Source: an uncultured Collinsella sp. (GTDB lineage: Bacteria; Actinomycetota; Coriobacteriia; Coriobacteriales; Coriobacteriaceae). From it: a stretch of 64,000 nt of DNA. The notes beneath the pieces are model-generated. The model was not told the DNA's origin. It ran no database searches and worked only from the letters and a program-made list of their open reading frames with translations. Both the position numbers and the translations under genes were made by a program. The stretch spans positions 19,177 through 83,176 of the forward strand of contig UQXA01000004.1 of NCBI GenBank assembly GCA_900544865.1, given 5' to 3'. How positions within the stretch are numbered: the stretch's first letter is position 1; every line of letters begins with the position of its first letter. Below, in pieces: positions 18,739 through 28,729 of the stretch.

Positions 18739-19614
18739 GTGTCGTGGGTCGCAGCAGCATTTGTGTCGGCTTTCTTTGCCGGCATCACATCTATCCTGGC
18801 CAAATGCGGCATCAAGCAGACCGACTCCGATGTCGCGACGGCCATTCGCACCTGCGTGGTGCTCGTTTTCGCCTGGGCAATGGCGGGCATTTCTGGATCC
18901 ATTGGAACCATTGGCAGCATCGAACCCAGATCCTGGCTCTTTCTCGTCCTCTCGGGACTCGCTACCGGCGCTTCGTGGATCTGTTACTTTAAGGCGTTGA
19001 GCATCGGAGACGTCAATAAGGTCGTACCGGTCGACAAGATGAGCACCGTGCTCGCCGCGCTGATCGCCATCGTGCTTTTTGGCGAGACGAGCAACCTTGC
19101 GGTTAAGCTCGTGGGAACCGCCGTCATTACCCTCGGCACGTTTTTAATGACCGAGAAGCAGCAATCCGCCGGACCCGAGCAGCAGCAAGACCGGACCTGG
19201 CTCGCTTACGCCCTCGGCGCCGCCATGTTCGCAGCACTCACCTCCGTCCTCGCTAAGATCGGCATCGAAGGCGTCGAGTCAAACCTGGCCACGGCAATCC
19301 GCACCTGCGTGGTACTGGTTATGGCATGGGCAATCGTGGCAGCTAAAGGCAAGATGGGCCAAGCCGTGCACGTAGACCGCTACGAGCTCGTATTTCTCGC
19401 GGCATCGGGCATCGCGACCGGAGCATCGTGGCTGCTCTATTACTATGCCATCGCCGCAGGCCAGGTGAGCGTCGTGGTGCAGATCGACAAACTATCGATT
19501 GTCGTATCGGTACTATTTGCGCGCTTGGCATTCAACGAAAAGGTCTCGCGGCGCAGCGCCATCGGTCTCGCCCTCATCGTACTGGGCACTGCGGCGCTCG
19601 CGGTTTGGAAGTAG
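18739..19614 (+). CDS. EamA/DMT family transporter (internally duplicated)
   Basis: 291 residues forming two strikingly similar EamA halves. LAKCGIKQTDSDVATAIRTC in the first half parallels LAKIGIEGVESNLATAIRTC in the second, and both continue VVLV-AWA. Each half has about five hydrophobic helices. The start is GTG 18739 with GGGGAGG about 10 bases upstream. The recent-looking internal duplication is typical of this DMT subgroup. The substrate is unknown. A transposon-like repeat lies upstream. Confidence 0.87.
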   Translation: MSWVAAAFVSAFFAGITSILAKCGIKQTDSDVATAIRTCVVLVFAWAMAGISGSIGTIGSIEPRSWLFLVLSGLATGASWICYFKALSIGDVNKVVPVDKMSTVLAALIAIVLFGETSNLAVKLVGTAVITLGTFLMTEKQQSAGPEQQQDRTWLAYALGAAMFAALTSVLAKIGIEGVESNLATAIRTCVVLVMAWAIVAAKGKMGQAVHVDRYELVFLAASGIATGASWLLYYYAIAAGQVSVVVQIDKLSIVVSVLFARLAFNEKVSRRSAIGLALIVLGTAALAVWK

Positions 19615-19629
19615 CGCGGCCAGCAGCCG

Positions 19630-20421
19630 CTACATCCTCACACCTGGCTTGGGATGCCTGTACTGACCGTGGGATGCCGTGCGCTTACCGTGCGAGATGG
19701 CAAATTTGGGACAACGGTGCAGGCAACGAAGGCAGGCTGCGCACTCCGGCTTTGTCCAGACGGGAAGGCCGTCGCGCATCTCAATCGCCGCCATGGGGCA
19801 GCGCTTGGCACACAGGCCGCAGCCGATGCAGCGATCGGCATCGACGGCAAACTTGCTCGTCTGTTGCATGCGCGGCAGCCCAATTGCGTGATACGCGCAC
19901 GATGCAAACAGAGGCACGCGATGGCGCATCATGTTGCCCGTGCGGCGTGCCCGCACCGCCTCGATCACGGCATCAATCTGCGCCTCGGCAGCTCTATTGA
20001 TACCCTCAACCTTTTGAGGGTCAGACAGGTCGAAAACAGGCGTCCAGGTATCGGGCATCTTGACGCTCATCGCCGCATCTAACTCGAGCCCACGCTCGTG
20101 CAGCAGGTCGCGGGCAAACTTGGCAGATTGGCCGGTCGTCGAACCGTACGTCGAAACATAGAACGTATAGGGGCGCTCGCCGCCCTTTGCACCGGCAGCA
20201 ATCGACAGGTCGGCAGTCTTCAAAAACTCGATCATCGGTGTCGGCAGACCCCAGGCATACACCGGAGCAACAAATCCCAGCTGGCAGGGGCCTTCCGTCG
20301 CAACAAGGCGAAGGGCGTCGACATCAAAACGCTCAATCGACACAACCTTGTCGTCTGTCGCCGCCGCAATGCGACGCGCCACATGTTCGCTGTTCCCCGT
20401 CGCGCTAAAGTACAGGATCAT
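19630..20421 (-). CDS. EFR1-type flavodoxin/ferredoxin fusion protein
   Basis: 263 residues. The N-terminal flavodoxin-like domain has FMN loop YFSATGNSEHVA (residues 4-15). The C-terminal bacterial ferredoxin part has two clusters: CIGCGLCAKRCP and CAACLRCLHRCP. The architecture is that of the EFR1 family of anaerobes, presumed electron carriers that couple flavin and [4Fe-4S] centres. The partner is unknown. It is convergent with the EamA gene, only 15 bases apart. Confidence 0.88.
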   Translation of the reverse strand: MILYFSATGNSEHVARRIAAATDDKVVSIERFDVDALRLVATEGPCQLGFVAPVYAWGLPTPMIEFLKTADLSIAAGAKGGERPYTFYVSTYGSTTGQSAKFARDLLHERGLELDAAMSVKMPDTWTPVFDLSDPQKVEGINRAAEAQIDAVIEAVRARRTGNMMRHRVPLFASCAYHAIGLPRMQQTSKFAVDADRCIGCGLCAKRCPMAAIEMRDGLPVWTKPECAACLRCLHRCPKFAISHGKRTASHGQYRHPKPGVRM

Positions 20422-20458
20422 CTCGTACCCCTCTGGAGTTGACTCGCGATTAACCGCG

Positions 20459-21763
20459 CTATTTGCGCAGCGGCTTGGGCAGCGGAATGCCGGCGGCGAT
20501 GGCGGCGGCGATGATCATACAGACGATGCCTTTGAGCGGGAAGCACATGAGCAGCAGGCCCACGACCATGATGGGCTGGCGCATGACGGCGCCCATCGTC
20601 GATGCCGTGCAGACGGCAACGCAAAAGACCGGATCGGCGCCGGTGAGGATAGCAAGGCCATAGCCTAGGCTTACGCCCGAGAAGATAACCGGGAAGAAGT
20701 GGCCGCCGCGCCAACCAAGGTTGATGAGGGCGGGCGTCAGCATGGCCTTAACGAGACCGGTCGCGATAAGCACGCCGGCGGGAATGGTCAGATAGGTTTC
20801 CATGAGCACGTCGGCCTGCGTCTCGCCGGCAAACATGGTGTAGGGCAGGACCGTGCCGCAGATGGCGAGCGCCAGGCCGGCCAGCATGGCTTTGACGACA
20901 GGGCGCGCCCCTATTGCATGGGCAAGCGCTTCGCTCGCGTGCTCAGAGACAAAGTACAGCCAGCCGCAGATTGTTCCGATCAGCGACAGAGGGATGAGCC
21001 AGGTAAGCTCCAGGTTGCCCACCACGGCAGCCTCGAACCTCGGCATACCCATGCCGCCGCCCATGAGCTGGCCGAGCAGCAGGTAGGTGCCCAGGCCGCC
21101 AGCAATCGCGATGCCGTAAACCACGGTCTTTTGCGCCTTGGGCAGCCTGATGGTGATCTCACCGGATTCGGAATCCTCGCCATCGCCGGCACTCTGGCCG
21201 TCGGCGCTACCAGCGAGCGGTGCCACAAAACCAAAGACGGGCGCGGTAAAGAGCGCCGTCAGGGCAGCCTGGGTGCCCAGCAGCGTAAGCTCCCTAAACT
21301 CGGCGCCAAAGCGACGCATGCGGTCGCCGACCCAGCTGCACAGACCAGCGATAACGCCGGTCAGGCCGGCCTCCGGTCCAATGCTTCCGCCAAACAGCAG
21401 CGGCAGCAATGCCGCGAGCGAAAGCTTGCCCAGGTTGTCGTACGGATAGCGCCCGTCTTGCTTAACCTTAGCCATCACCTGGTTGAGGTCATCGGTCTTG
21501 GTGCCTGTCATCTTTTCGTACAGACCGATTAACAGGCCGCCCAGCAGGCAGATAAAAAACGGGTACGGCAGAAAGCCAAACGGACCGCGGGCAAGCTCGG
21601 GCGAAGCGACGCCCAGCGCGTGCGGAATCTCGGTCCATAGATAGTCGATACCGTGCTCCATCGCAAAAAAGAACAGCCAGACCGCAGCACCTGCGAGTGC
21701 ACCGGTCACGGCAACGCTGACCAAAAACAGCGCGCGGTTTGTGGGTTTGGCAAGGTTATCCAT
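20459..21763 (-). CDS. ClC-type chloride channel / H+-Cl- antiporter
   Basis: 434-residue membrane protein of the ClC family with ten or more hydrophobic helices. The anion-selectivity motif GGSIGPEAGLTGVIAGL is present, although the first motif (usually GSGIP) is altered. WRGGHFFPVIFSGVSLGYGL matches the GxFxP region of the second half. An acidic linker near residue 190 (DGEDSES) is unusual. It could be a channel or an antiporter. It stands alone. Confidence 0.88.
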   Translation of the reverse strand: MDNLAKPTNRALFLVSVAVTGALAGAAVWLFFFAMEHGIDYLWTEIPHALGVASPELARGPFGFLPYPFFICLLGGLLIGLYEKMTGTKTDDLNQVMAKVKQDGRYPYDNLGKLSLAALLPLLFGGSIGPEAGLTGVIAGLCSWVGDRMRRFGAEFRELTLLGTQAALTALFTAPVFGFVAPLAGSADGQSAGDGEDSESGEITIRLPKAQKTVVYGIAIAGGLGTYLLLGQLMGGGMGMPRFEAAVVGNLELTWLIPLSLIGTICGWLYFVSEHASEALAHAIGARPVVKAMLAGLALAICGTVLPYTMFAGETQADVLMETYLTIPAGVLIATGLVKAMLTPALINLGWRGGHFFPVIFSGVSLGYGLAILTGADPVFCVAVCTASTMGAVMRQPIMVVGLLLMCFPLKGIVCMIIAAAIAAGIPLPKPLRK

Positions 21764-21888
21764 CGGGTCCTCCCGCGGTCAAAGTCGACATAGTTACGTT
21801 TTATTGTAGAGCGAGCGTTGCTCGAACGAGCCAACCGTCTGCGCTGAAAACGGCACCATTGGGAGCCATTGTGGGGCAGGCTCAAGAC

Positions 21889-22422
21889 TTATCCGTTGAT
21901 AATCGAGGCAATCTCGCGCAAATCGTCGGCAAAGTAAATGCCTTGCTGGCGCTGCGGGCTCGATAAACCCTTATCGATCATGTGCCCGAGCAGCGCCTTG
22001 AGGTCGTTGTAGTAACCGTCCAGGTTATACAGGATGCACGGAGCACTCAGGTGCCCCAACGACACCGCAGACATGACCTCGGCAATCTCCTCGAGCGTGC
22101 CCGTACCGCCCGGAAATGCGATGAACGCATCGCCGAGCTCAATCATCTTGGCCTTGCGCTCCGCCATATCGCTCGTCACGATAAGGTCGTCGATACCGTC
22201 GTGTTGAAACTCGGCCTCGATAAAAAAGCTCGGCTCAACACCCGTCACGTGTCCACCCGCCTCGAGTACGCTATCGGCGAGCGCACCCATCAGGCCCGAT
22301 TTGGACCCACCGTATACCAGCGCGTGCCCGTTGGCGCCAATCCAGTTGCCCAGCTCCTGCACCGCGGGCAGAAACGCCGGGTCATTGCCAGTGTTGGCAC
22401 CCAGGTACACGGTGATGTTCAT
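21889..22422 (-). CDS. LOG family protein (TIGR00730 Rossmann fold)
   Basis: 177 residues. Nucleotide-binding motifs are VYGGSKSGLMGALADSVLEAGG and the family hallmark PGGTGTLEEI (about residues 103-112), with MAERKAKM before it. LOG proteins hydrolyse nucleoside 5'-monophosphates to free base and ribose 5-phosphate; many are mis-annotated as lysine decarboxylases. GGGGG lies upstream of ATG 22422. The next gene upstream is a K+ channel, with no clear functional link. Confidence 0.88.
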   Translation of the reverse strand: MNITVYLGANTGNDPAFLPAVQELGNWIGANGHALVYGGSKSGLMGALADSVLEAGGHVTGVEPSFFIEAEFQHDGIDDLIVTSDMAERKAKMIELGDAFIAFPGGTGTLEEIAEVMSAVSLGHLSAPCILYNLDGYYNDLKALLGHMIDKGLSSPQRQQGIYFADDLREIASIING

Positions 22423-22458
22423 ATTTGCCCCCCCCTGTTGTGGCGCGCGACGTTCGTC

Positions 22459-22884
22459 TTAGCGCTGGCGTCGACGATACTCGCGCACGCGACGTGAAAG
22501 ATCGGCAAGCTCGTCGCGATCGAGCTCTTCCAAATGCTCCAGATCATCCATAAAGCGTGCCATGGTGTCCTTTTGACGCATCTTGATAAGCGTATTGCAG
22601 TAGTTCACCGCCACGCCCGTGAGCATGGCGATGTAGAAGATGCTGATGACGCTCAGAATGACGGTAATGGCGCGGGCAACCGGTGTCTCGACCGGAATGT
22701 CACCAAAGCCGATGGTCGAGACCGTCTCAAAGCTAAACCACAGGCCATCGCCAAACGTGAGGGTCGTGGGCTCGGACAGCCAGACGGCCGTCGAGCACAG
22801 CAGGTAAAAGATTAGAAACAGGCCCGTGATGCGCGCAAAGCCAGCCTGTCGCAGCACATCGGCAAGCGTCCTCAACCTGTTCAT
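22459..22884 (-). CDS. Two-helix potassium channel protein
   Basis: 141 residues. There are two hydrophobic helices (ITGLFLIFYLLCSTAVWL and AITVILSVISIFYIAMLTGV) around a pore loop with TIGFGD, the K+ selectivity filter variant. The C-terminal 50 residues are charged and helical (DDLEHLEELDRDELADLSRR). This is the Ion_trans_2 layout, and a tetramer is expected. The start is ATG 22884 with AAAGGGG 5 bases upstream; the longer in-frame form lacks an SD. Confidence 0.88.
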   Translation of the reverse strand: MNRLRTLADVLRQAGFARITGLFLIFYLLCSTAVWLSEPTTLTFGDGLWFSFETVSTIGFGDIPVETPVARAITVILSVISIFYIAMLTGVAVNYCNTLIKMRQKDTMARFMDDLEHLEELDRDELADLSRRVREYRRRQR

Positions 22885-22951
22885 CGCGACCCCTTTCCCA
22901 GACGCCCAATCTCGTTCGCTCGGTATTGTCCCACGCCTCCCCCGCAAACGA

Positions 22952-23050
22952 AACTAGTCATTGGAACTAGTCATTGGGAACGTTCTTAAATGACTAGTCA
23001 AACAAGAACGTCCCCAATGACTAGTCGTTTAAGAACGTCCCCGATGACTG
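22952..23050. repeat. GACTAGTC / GGGGACGTTCTTAA repeat cluster
   Basis: Starts with two adjacent copies of ACTAGTCATTGG, then GGAACGTTCTTAAATGACTA, then opposite-strand AAGAACGTCCCCAATGACTA and a further partial copy. Same family as 8493, 33551 and 34254. It fills the gap between the divergent K+ channel and sensor-kinase genes. Confidence 0.8.
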
Positions 23051-23141
23051 CCGGGCGGGAGCGTTTAGCGGTACAGCTGCCGACTGGGCAGGCTGAGCTG
23101 GTATCCTTATGCGGTAATGTCTCGATTCGTTAGGATTGCAT

Positions 23142-25946
23142 GTGAGAGCTTCCGCTGTCCTTCGTTCAGTTATATATCGCACCCTGGCCGTCGCGCTTGC
23201 CGCGCTCGCGGTACTGAGCACCATCATGCCCGCCCCCGCCTATGCCGCCAATACCGATCAGCAGGTCAAAACGGTCCGCGTTGGTTGGCTCGTCAACAAC
23301 GAGGGCTTCCAGGACGGCACCCCCGGCGAGCGTCTCTCGGGATGGGGTTACGAGTACCTCCAAACCCTCTCGTACTACACACCCGGCTGGCAGTACGAAT
23401 ACGTCTCCGGCACCTTCACCGAGCTTATGGAGAAGCTCGAAGCCGGCGAGATTGACCTCATGCCAAACATCTCCTACTCCGAAGAACGCGCCCAAAAACT
23501 GCTCTTCTCGTCGAACCCCGAGGGCACCGAACGCTACTACATCTACGCCAAGCCCGATCGCGACGACCTGGCCAAGGGTGACCCCCAGGCACTCCAGGGT
23601 CTCACTATCGGTTTCAACCCCGGCGTCATGCAAACCATCGTTGGCCAGCAATGGCTCGCCAACGAGGGCATTACCTGTACCTATAAGGAAATCAGCAGTA
23701 ACGGCGACCTTTTCGATGCGCTCGCAAACGGCGAGGTCGACGCCATCATCATGAACGACACGACCTCGTCGCCCAACGCCTCCCCCATGTTCTACATTGG
23801 TTCGAGCGACTACTACTTTGCCGTTCCCAAAAGCCGCCCCGACCTGATGAACGACATCAATGCTGCCATGACGGCAATCGCCCGCGTCAACCCACGCTAT
23901 AACGACGAAGTCAAATCTAGCTACTCGACCCAAAACAGCGGTTCATCATCGCTCAACGGCCCCGAATGTTCCTGGCTCAAAGCAAACAACAACACCATCA
24001 CGCTCGGCTACATTACGGGCAAACTCCCCTACTGCAACGAGGACGAAGACGGCGAAATGGAAGGTTCGCTCGCATCGCTTGCGACGACGCTGCACGATAA
24101 ATTTGGCATTACGGTCAAAACCGTCGCCTTTGATAGCTACAAGATGATGTCAAAGGCCCTGTCAAAGGAAAGCATAGACGTTGCGCTGCCGGTATACCGA
24201 GATTACTGGTTTGCCGAGCAAACAGGCGTTGTGCAGTCGATATCGTTGGGGACCGTGTCCCTCACCGCCATCCACACCGGCAGCGACCTGAACAAAGACC
24301 TTCAGAACATCGCCTGTACCAAATCATCGTTTGTCAACAAAAATGCACTTGAAAGCCTGTTTCCCACAGCGACCGTGACCGAATACCAATCCGACGATGA
24401 AGCGTTCGACGCCCTCAGGAAGGGAACGGCGCACTGCATCGTCGCTCCCAGCTCACGCATAAAAACCATCGGCGACCGTTATGATCTCGAAGGTTACGAG
24501 ACGGCCGAGCTCCCTGACACCTGTGAGCTCTCGTGCTGGATTTCGCGCGGAAAGCCCGAGCTGCTGGGAATCGTCAACAAGGGCATCATCAATGCCGGAG
24601 AATCGCTCTCCGCAAGCAATTACTCCTCCACGTCGTACACGGCCCAGGAATCCAACACGCTTCAATTCCTTTATCGCAACCGTGCCGCCGTTGCAGCTGC
24701 CCTCATCGGTATGTTGTCGGTCGGTATCGTCCTGCTCATCTGGGCGCTCGTGCGCGCTCGAACCGAGCGCAAAAAAGCCGACGCTGCCAACGCCGCTAAG
24801 ACGGCATTCCTCACGCGCATGAGCCACGACATCCGAACGCCGCTCAACGGTATCCTGGGCCTTATCGAGATCGAGGAATTGAAGGAAGGCGATATCCAGG
24901 TCGCCCGCGAGAGCCGTGCCAAGGCGCGCGTTGCCGCCAATCACCTGCTCTCGCTGATCAACGACATCCTCGAGATGGGCAAAATCGAAGACCGCAAGCT
25001 AACACTGGAGCATGCGCCTTTTAACCTCAAAAAGCTCTGTGACGATACGCTGGTGCTGTGCAAGCTCCGCGCATCCGATAACGGCATCACAATGCAGGAC
25101 AATAGTCTGCCGTACGCCACGGGACCATACATGATCGGCAGTTCCACCCATATCCGACAGATTATGATCAACCTGTTAAACAACAGCATTAAGTACAACA
25201 AGCACGGCGGCTCCGTCACCTTTAGCTCAAAGACCAAGCCACTCGATAACGGGCGCGCGCTCTTTTGCTTTAGCGTTTCGGATACCGGCATTGGCATGAC
25301 TCCCAAGTTTTTAAAGCATATCTATGAGCCGTTTGCCCAAGAAGGTGACGATGCGCGCAGCAAGTTCCAAGGAACCGGCATGGGCATGCCAATCGTCAAG
25401 TCGCTTATTGAACTGATGGGCGGTACGATTGAGATTTCGAGTGAGGTTGGCGTGGGAAGTACGTTCAACGTCCAGATTCCGCTCGATATCGACAAGAACC
25501 CTCAGACGCGGGCAGATACGGTCGAGAGGGCGCTCGACTGCTCGCTCGCCGACATGAACGTGCTGCTCGCCGAAGACAACGAATTGAATGCCGAGATTGC
25601 CCAGGCGCTGCTCGAAAGCGAAGGCATTGTCGTAACTCGCGCCGCCGATGGCAACGAAGCGGTCGACCTATATGTTGGCCGTCCCGCCGGCAGCTTCGAT
25701 GCGATTCTGATGGACATCATGATGCCAGGCATGGACGGCTACGAGGCAACCCGCGCGATTCGCCTGAGCGAGAAGGTCGATGCAGCCGACATCCCCATCA
25801 TCGCGCTCACCGCCAACGCCTTCGCCGAGGACGCCAAGGCGGCACACGACGCCGGCATGAACGCCCATCTGTCCAAACCGGTCGACTTTAACAAGCTCAA
25901 AAACATGCTCGCCCGCATCAAGAAATACGGAGCTGTTTCGCTATAG
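23142..25946 (+). CDS. Hybrid sensor kinase with two fused periplasmic solute-binding domains
   Basis: About 934 residues. A signal peptide (LAVALAALAVLSTIMPAPAYA) is followed by two SBP_bac_3-like domains (about 40-270 and 275-490), one helix (near 510-535), HisKA with MSHDIRTPLNGILGL, an ATPase domain with DTGIGM and GTGMGM, and a C-terminal receiver (LLAEDNELNAEIA, Asp in LMDIMMPGMDG, Lys in LSKP). It would sense a small solute outside the cell and phosphorylate its own receiver. There is no DNA-binding output domain and no adjacent regulator. The start is GTG 23142 with AGGA 6 bases upstream; TTG 23136 is possible. It is convergent with a split version at 26537-29595. Confidence 0.88.
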   Translation: MRASAVLRSVIYRTLAVALAALAVLSTIMPAPAYAANTDQQVKTVRVGWLVNNEGFQDGTPGERLSGWGYEYLQTLSYYTPGWQYEYVSGTFTELMEKLEAGEIDLMPNISYSEERAQKLLFSSNPEGTERYYIYAKPDRDDLAKGDPQALQGLTIGFNPGVMQTIVGQQWLANEGITCTYKEISSNGDLFDALANGEVDAIIMNDTTSSPNASPMFYIGSSDYYFAVPKSRPDLMNDINAAMTAIARVNPRYNDEVKSSYSTQNSGSSSLNGPECSWLKANNNTITLGYITGKLPYCNEDEDGEMEGSLASLATTLHDKFGITVKTVAFDSYKMMSKALSKESIDVALPVYRDYWFAEQTGVVQSISLGTVSLTAIHTGSDLNKDLQNIACTKSSFVNKNALESLFPTATVTEYQSDDEAFDALRKGTAHCIVAPSSRIKTIGDRYDLEGYETAELPDTCELSCWISRGKPELLGIVNKGIINAGESLSASNYSSTSYTAQESNTLQFLYRNRAAVAAALIGMLSVGIVLLIWALVRARTERKKADAANAAKTAFLTRMSHDIRTPLNGILGLIEIEELKEGDIQVARESRAKARVAANHLLSLINDILEMGKIEDRKLTLEHAPFNLKKLCDDTLVLCKLRASDNGITMQDNSLPYATGPYMIGSSTHIRQIMINLLNNSIKYNKHGGSVTFSSKTKPLDNGRALFCFSVSDTGIGMTPKFLKHIYEPFAQEGDDARSKFQGTGMGMPIVKSLIELMGGTIEISSEVGVGSTFNVQIPLDIDKNPQTRADTVERALDCSLADMNVLLAEDNELNAEIAQALLESEGIVVTRAADGNEAVDLYVGRPAGSFDAILMDIMMPGMDGYEATRAIRLSEKVDAADIPIIALTANAFAEDAKAAHDAGMNAHLSKPVDFNKLKNMLARIKKYGAVSL

Positions 25947-25984
25947 TTTGTGCTTAACCACCATACGCAGCAGAAAGGAAGCCA

Positions 25985-26467
25985 ATGATGTTTAGGCCCT
26001 TACGTCGAAAGAAACGCGCCATCACTGACGAGGAAGCGCGCAAGTTGCTCGCCACCTGCAAGCGCGGCGTCTTTGCCGTCAACGGCGATGATGGCTACCC
26101 CTATGCCATTCCCGTCAACTACTTCTTTGACGCCGAGCACGACAAGATTTATTTCCATGGCGCCAAAGCCGGCCACAAGGTCGACGCACTCAAACGCGAT
26201 GACAAGATCTGCTTTACCGTTTACGGTAACGAGTGGTATAAGGACGATGACTGGGCTCCCTACGTTATGAGTACCGTGGTCTTTGGCCGTTGTCGCCTGG
26301 TTGATGAGGCGCCTGCATTCATCGAGGACAAAGTCCGCCAGCTCGCGCTTAAGTACTACCCTTCTGCCGAAGAAGTCGAGGAGGAAATCGCCAAAGACAT
26401 CAAGGGCGTCCAACTCTACGAGATTTCGATTGAGCATCTTTGCGGCAAGCAGATTCAGGAGAAGTAA
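25985..26467 (+). CDS. Pyridoxamine 5'-phosphate oxidase-family (NimA-like) flavoprotein
   Basis: 160-residue split-barrel flavoprotein. RRKKRAITDEEARKLLATCK and RGVFAVNGDDGYPYAIPVNY match the N-terminus of the NimA/PPOX family; FHGAKAGHKVDALKRDDKIC follows. These proteins bind FMN. Some reduce 5-nitroimidazole drugs, and others have unknown roles. Drug resistance cannot be inferred here. AAAGGA lies 5 bases before ATG 25985. It sits 38 bases after the sensor-kinase gene and may be read with it. Confidence 0.85.
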   Translation: MMFRPLRRKKRAITDEEARKLLATCKRGVFAVNGDDGYPYAIPVNYFFDAEHDKIYFHGAKAGHKVDALKRDDKICFTVYGNEWYKDDDWAPYVMSTVVFGRCRLVDEAPAFIEDKVRQLALKYYPSAEEVEEEIAKDIKGVQLYEISIEHLCGKQIQEK

Positions 26468-26494
26468 GCCCCTCAACAGGCCTCATCAATAGCA

Positions 26495-26534
26495 ATATGG
26501 CCCGGTTCCAACCCACCTCGGAACCGGGCCATAT
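26495..26534. terminator. Strong bidirectional hairpin between convergent genes
   Basis: ATATGGCCCGGTTCC and GGAACCGGGCCATAT form a perfect 15-bp stem with a 10-base loop. It lies between the stops of the NimA-like gene (26467) and the convergent kinase gene (26537). Confidence 0.85.
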
Positions 26535-26536
26535 GC

Positions 26537-28729
26537 TTATGAAGCGTCGGCGGCTATGTGCGCAAGCGCCTCAACGAGCTCTTGCGAGCTCACAGGCTTG
26601 CTCAGGTGCGCGTTCATGCCCGCCTCACGCGAAAGCCTGCGATCGTCGGCAAAGGCGTTGGCGCTCACGGCGATAATCGGCGTGGTCGCGGCATCCTCAC
26701 GATCGAGCGCTCGAATCCGACGCGTGGCCTCAAGGCCATCGATACCGGGCATCATGATATCCATCAACACCACGTCGTACTCGTGCGGCGCGCTCGCGGC
26801 AAACATCTCGACGGCAGACTCACCATCCTTAGCATGCGTCACGACGGCACCGGCGCGGGCGAGCGTAAACTGTGCAATCTCGGCATTCAGGTCGTTATCC
26901 TCTACGAGCAAAACGCGCAAGCCCTGGAGCGCATCGCCATCTCCCGCGTCCACGCGCACAGCCTGAGGAATCTCGGAGCGCTCGCACTTCTCAAACGGCA
27001 GACGGATGGTAAACGTCGTCCCCTGCCCCAAGATGCTCGTAAAGCTCATGGTTCCGCCCATAAGCTCGACCAACTGTTTGGCAATAGGCGCACCCAGACC
27101 AGTTCCCGATGAAGCGCCTTCCACCTGTTGCTCCTCGCGACAAAACGGTTCGTAGAGGTGCTGTTGGAACTCCTCGCTCATGCCAATACCGTTATCGGCG
27201 ATCGTGTATTCATAGACGGGGACGCCATCCGCTGGCTCCACCTCGCGGCACACCAGGCGGACATAGCCGCCCTGGCGGTTGTACTTGACGGCATTGCCGG
27301 CAATATTGAGCAACAAACGCTTGAGGTGCGTCACGCTCACCCGCGCATAGGGATGATTAAGCGTCTGCTGGTCGGAGATAATTGTCACCAGACGCTCCTC
27401 GGCCTGGCGCTCCAGAATATCGCGCACTTCACAGTTGAGGGCCACCAAATTTATGGGCACGAGGTTCAGGTCGACCTGCCCGCTCTCCAGGCGACTCATA
27501 TCGAGCGCCTCGTTGGCAAGGTCGAGCAGCAATCCCGATGCCGTCCAGATTTTTGAGCGGCACTCAGTCTGCTTTTGCAGATCGTCCGCATTGGCATCGC
27601 CAACCTCGACCATGCCGCGAATGCCGTTGATGGGCGTGCGCAGATCGTGGCTCATGCGACGCAGAAACTCTGTCTTTGCCGAGTTGGCAGACGAGGCCTC
27701 ACGCGCCGCCTTTGCCAGCTTGTCGCCATAGTCGCGCTCCTGCTGCAGCAAGTCCGTCAAACGTCGACGATCAGCGCGGCGACGCACCGTCACAACAACG
27801 GCTATAACACCGCCGTAGAGCACCAGCACGCCGGCGGCAACAGCCGCGGCGACCTCAAAGTAGCGCTGCGCCGAGGCATAGGTATACACATAGAATTTGT
27901 GCGCTTTTCCAAATGTGCCCAAATACCACTCGCCGTCGGCGTTAACCAATCTGACCTTACCAGCCAGGCATCGATCCTTAATACCGTCGACAATGAAGAC
28001 ATCCGTCGCAGGCAGATCGAACACGCCCAATACGGTGGGTTCAACGGCATTGGTCGCAACGACCTTGCCGTCGCTTTCGATCACGATATTGCCGCTATCG
28101 ATGGTTTCATAGCCTTCGAGCAAACTCTGCAGTTTGAGCGTATTGCTTGCAACCGCCTTCGCGCTCTGATGCCTTACCGCGATAACGATACCCTCGCCAT
28201 CCCGCCGGGTCACGCAACCAATGTCTGCAACCGAATCATCCGAAAGCGTAATGCGGGCGGTATAGGACTTAAGCGGATGAGTTGCCACCTCCAGCACGGG
28301 CGCTTCCTTGAGATACGTAGCGAGCGACCCGTAGCCCACATCGCCCGTCGAGGACTCGGACACCAAATTGCCCGATGCATCCGTCACAATCAGCGCGCTC
28401 ACGTTGAACTGGTCGGCGTATTGCTCCAGCATGGCGTTATCCACCGAACCGTCGCGCTCCATATCGCGAGCAGCCTCTCCGGCAATCTCCATAACGCGAA
28501 TCAGGTTTTTGGTCGCATAGGCGCTGTTGAACGCGTCGTAGGAAAGGCTCTGCGTCGCCACGTAATCGACAACGTCGGCAAAGCGCTGCTCGGCTTGGGC
28601 CGTCGTGTAACCGTAGCTCATCATGCCGGCAACAACCGAGAACGCTATCCCCAGCAGAGCGACAAGGAGCCATGCCCCTGTCGAACGATTGCCCCGCTCC
28701 TGAGCGGCGTGGTCGGGCGCATCGATCAT
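26537..28729 (-). CDS. Hybrid sensor histidine kinase with receiver domain
   Basis: 730 residues. Helix 1 (SVVAGMMSYG region, about 20-40), a roughly 250-residue extracellular sensor, helix 2 (VAAGVLVLYGGVIAVVVTV), HisKA with MSHDLRTPINGIRGM, an ATPase domain with DNGIGM and GTGLGAPIAKQLVELMGG, and a receiver (LLVEDNDLNAEIA, DVVLMDIMMPGIDG, LSKP). The C-terminal half closely parallels the fused kinase at 23142. Its start overlaps the stop of the upstream solute-binding lipoprotein gene by 4 bases (ATGA), so the two form one operon. No output regulator is adjacent. Confidence 0.9.
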   Translation of the reverse strand: MIDAPDHAAQERGNRSTGAWLLVALLGIAFSVVAGMMSYGYTTAQAEQRFADVVDYVATQSLSYDAFNSAYATKNLIRVMEIAGEAARDMERDGSVDNAMLEQYADQFNVSALIVTDASGNLVSESSTGDVGYGSLATYLKEAPVLEVATHPLKSYTARITLSDDSVADIGCVTRRDGEGIVIAVRHQSAKAVASNTLKLQSLLEGYETIDSGNIVIESDGKVVATNAVEPTVLGVFDLPATDVFIVDGIKDRCLAGKVRLVNADGEWYLGTFGKAHKFYVYTYASAQRYFEVAAAVAAGVLVLYGGVIAVVVTVRRRADRRRLTDLLQQERDYGDKLAKAAREASSANSAKTEFLRRMSHDLRTPINGIRGMVEVGDANADDLQKQTECRSKIWTASGLLLDLANEALDMSRLESGQVDLNLVPINLVALNCEVRDILERQAEERLVTIISDQQTLNHPYARVSVTHLKRLLLNIAGNAVKYNRQGGYVRLVCREVEPADGVPVYEYTIADNGIGMSEEFQQHLYEPFCREEQQVEGASSGTGLGAPIAKQLVELMGGTMSFTSILGQGTTFTIRLPFEKCERSEIPQAVRVDAGDGDALQGLRVLLVEDNDLNAEIAQFTLARAGAVVTHAKDGESAVEMFAASAPHEYDVVLMDIMMPGIDGLEATRRIRALDREDAATTPIIAVSANAFADDRRLSREAGMNAHLSKPVSSQELVEALAHIAADAS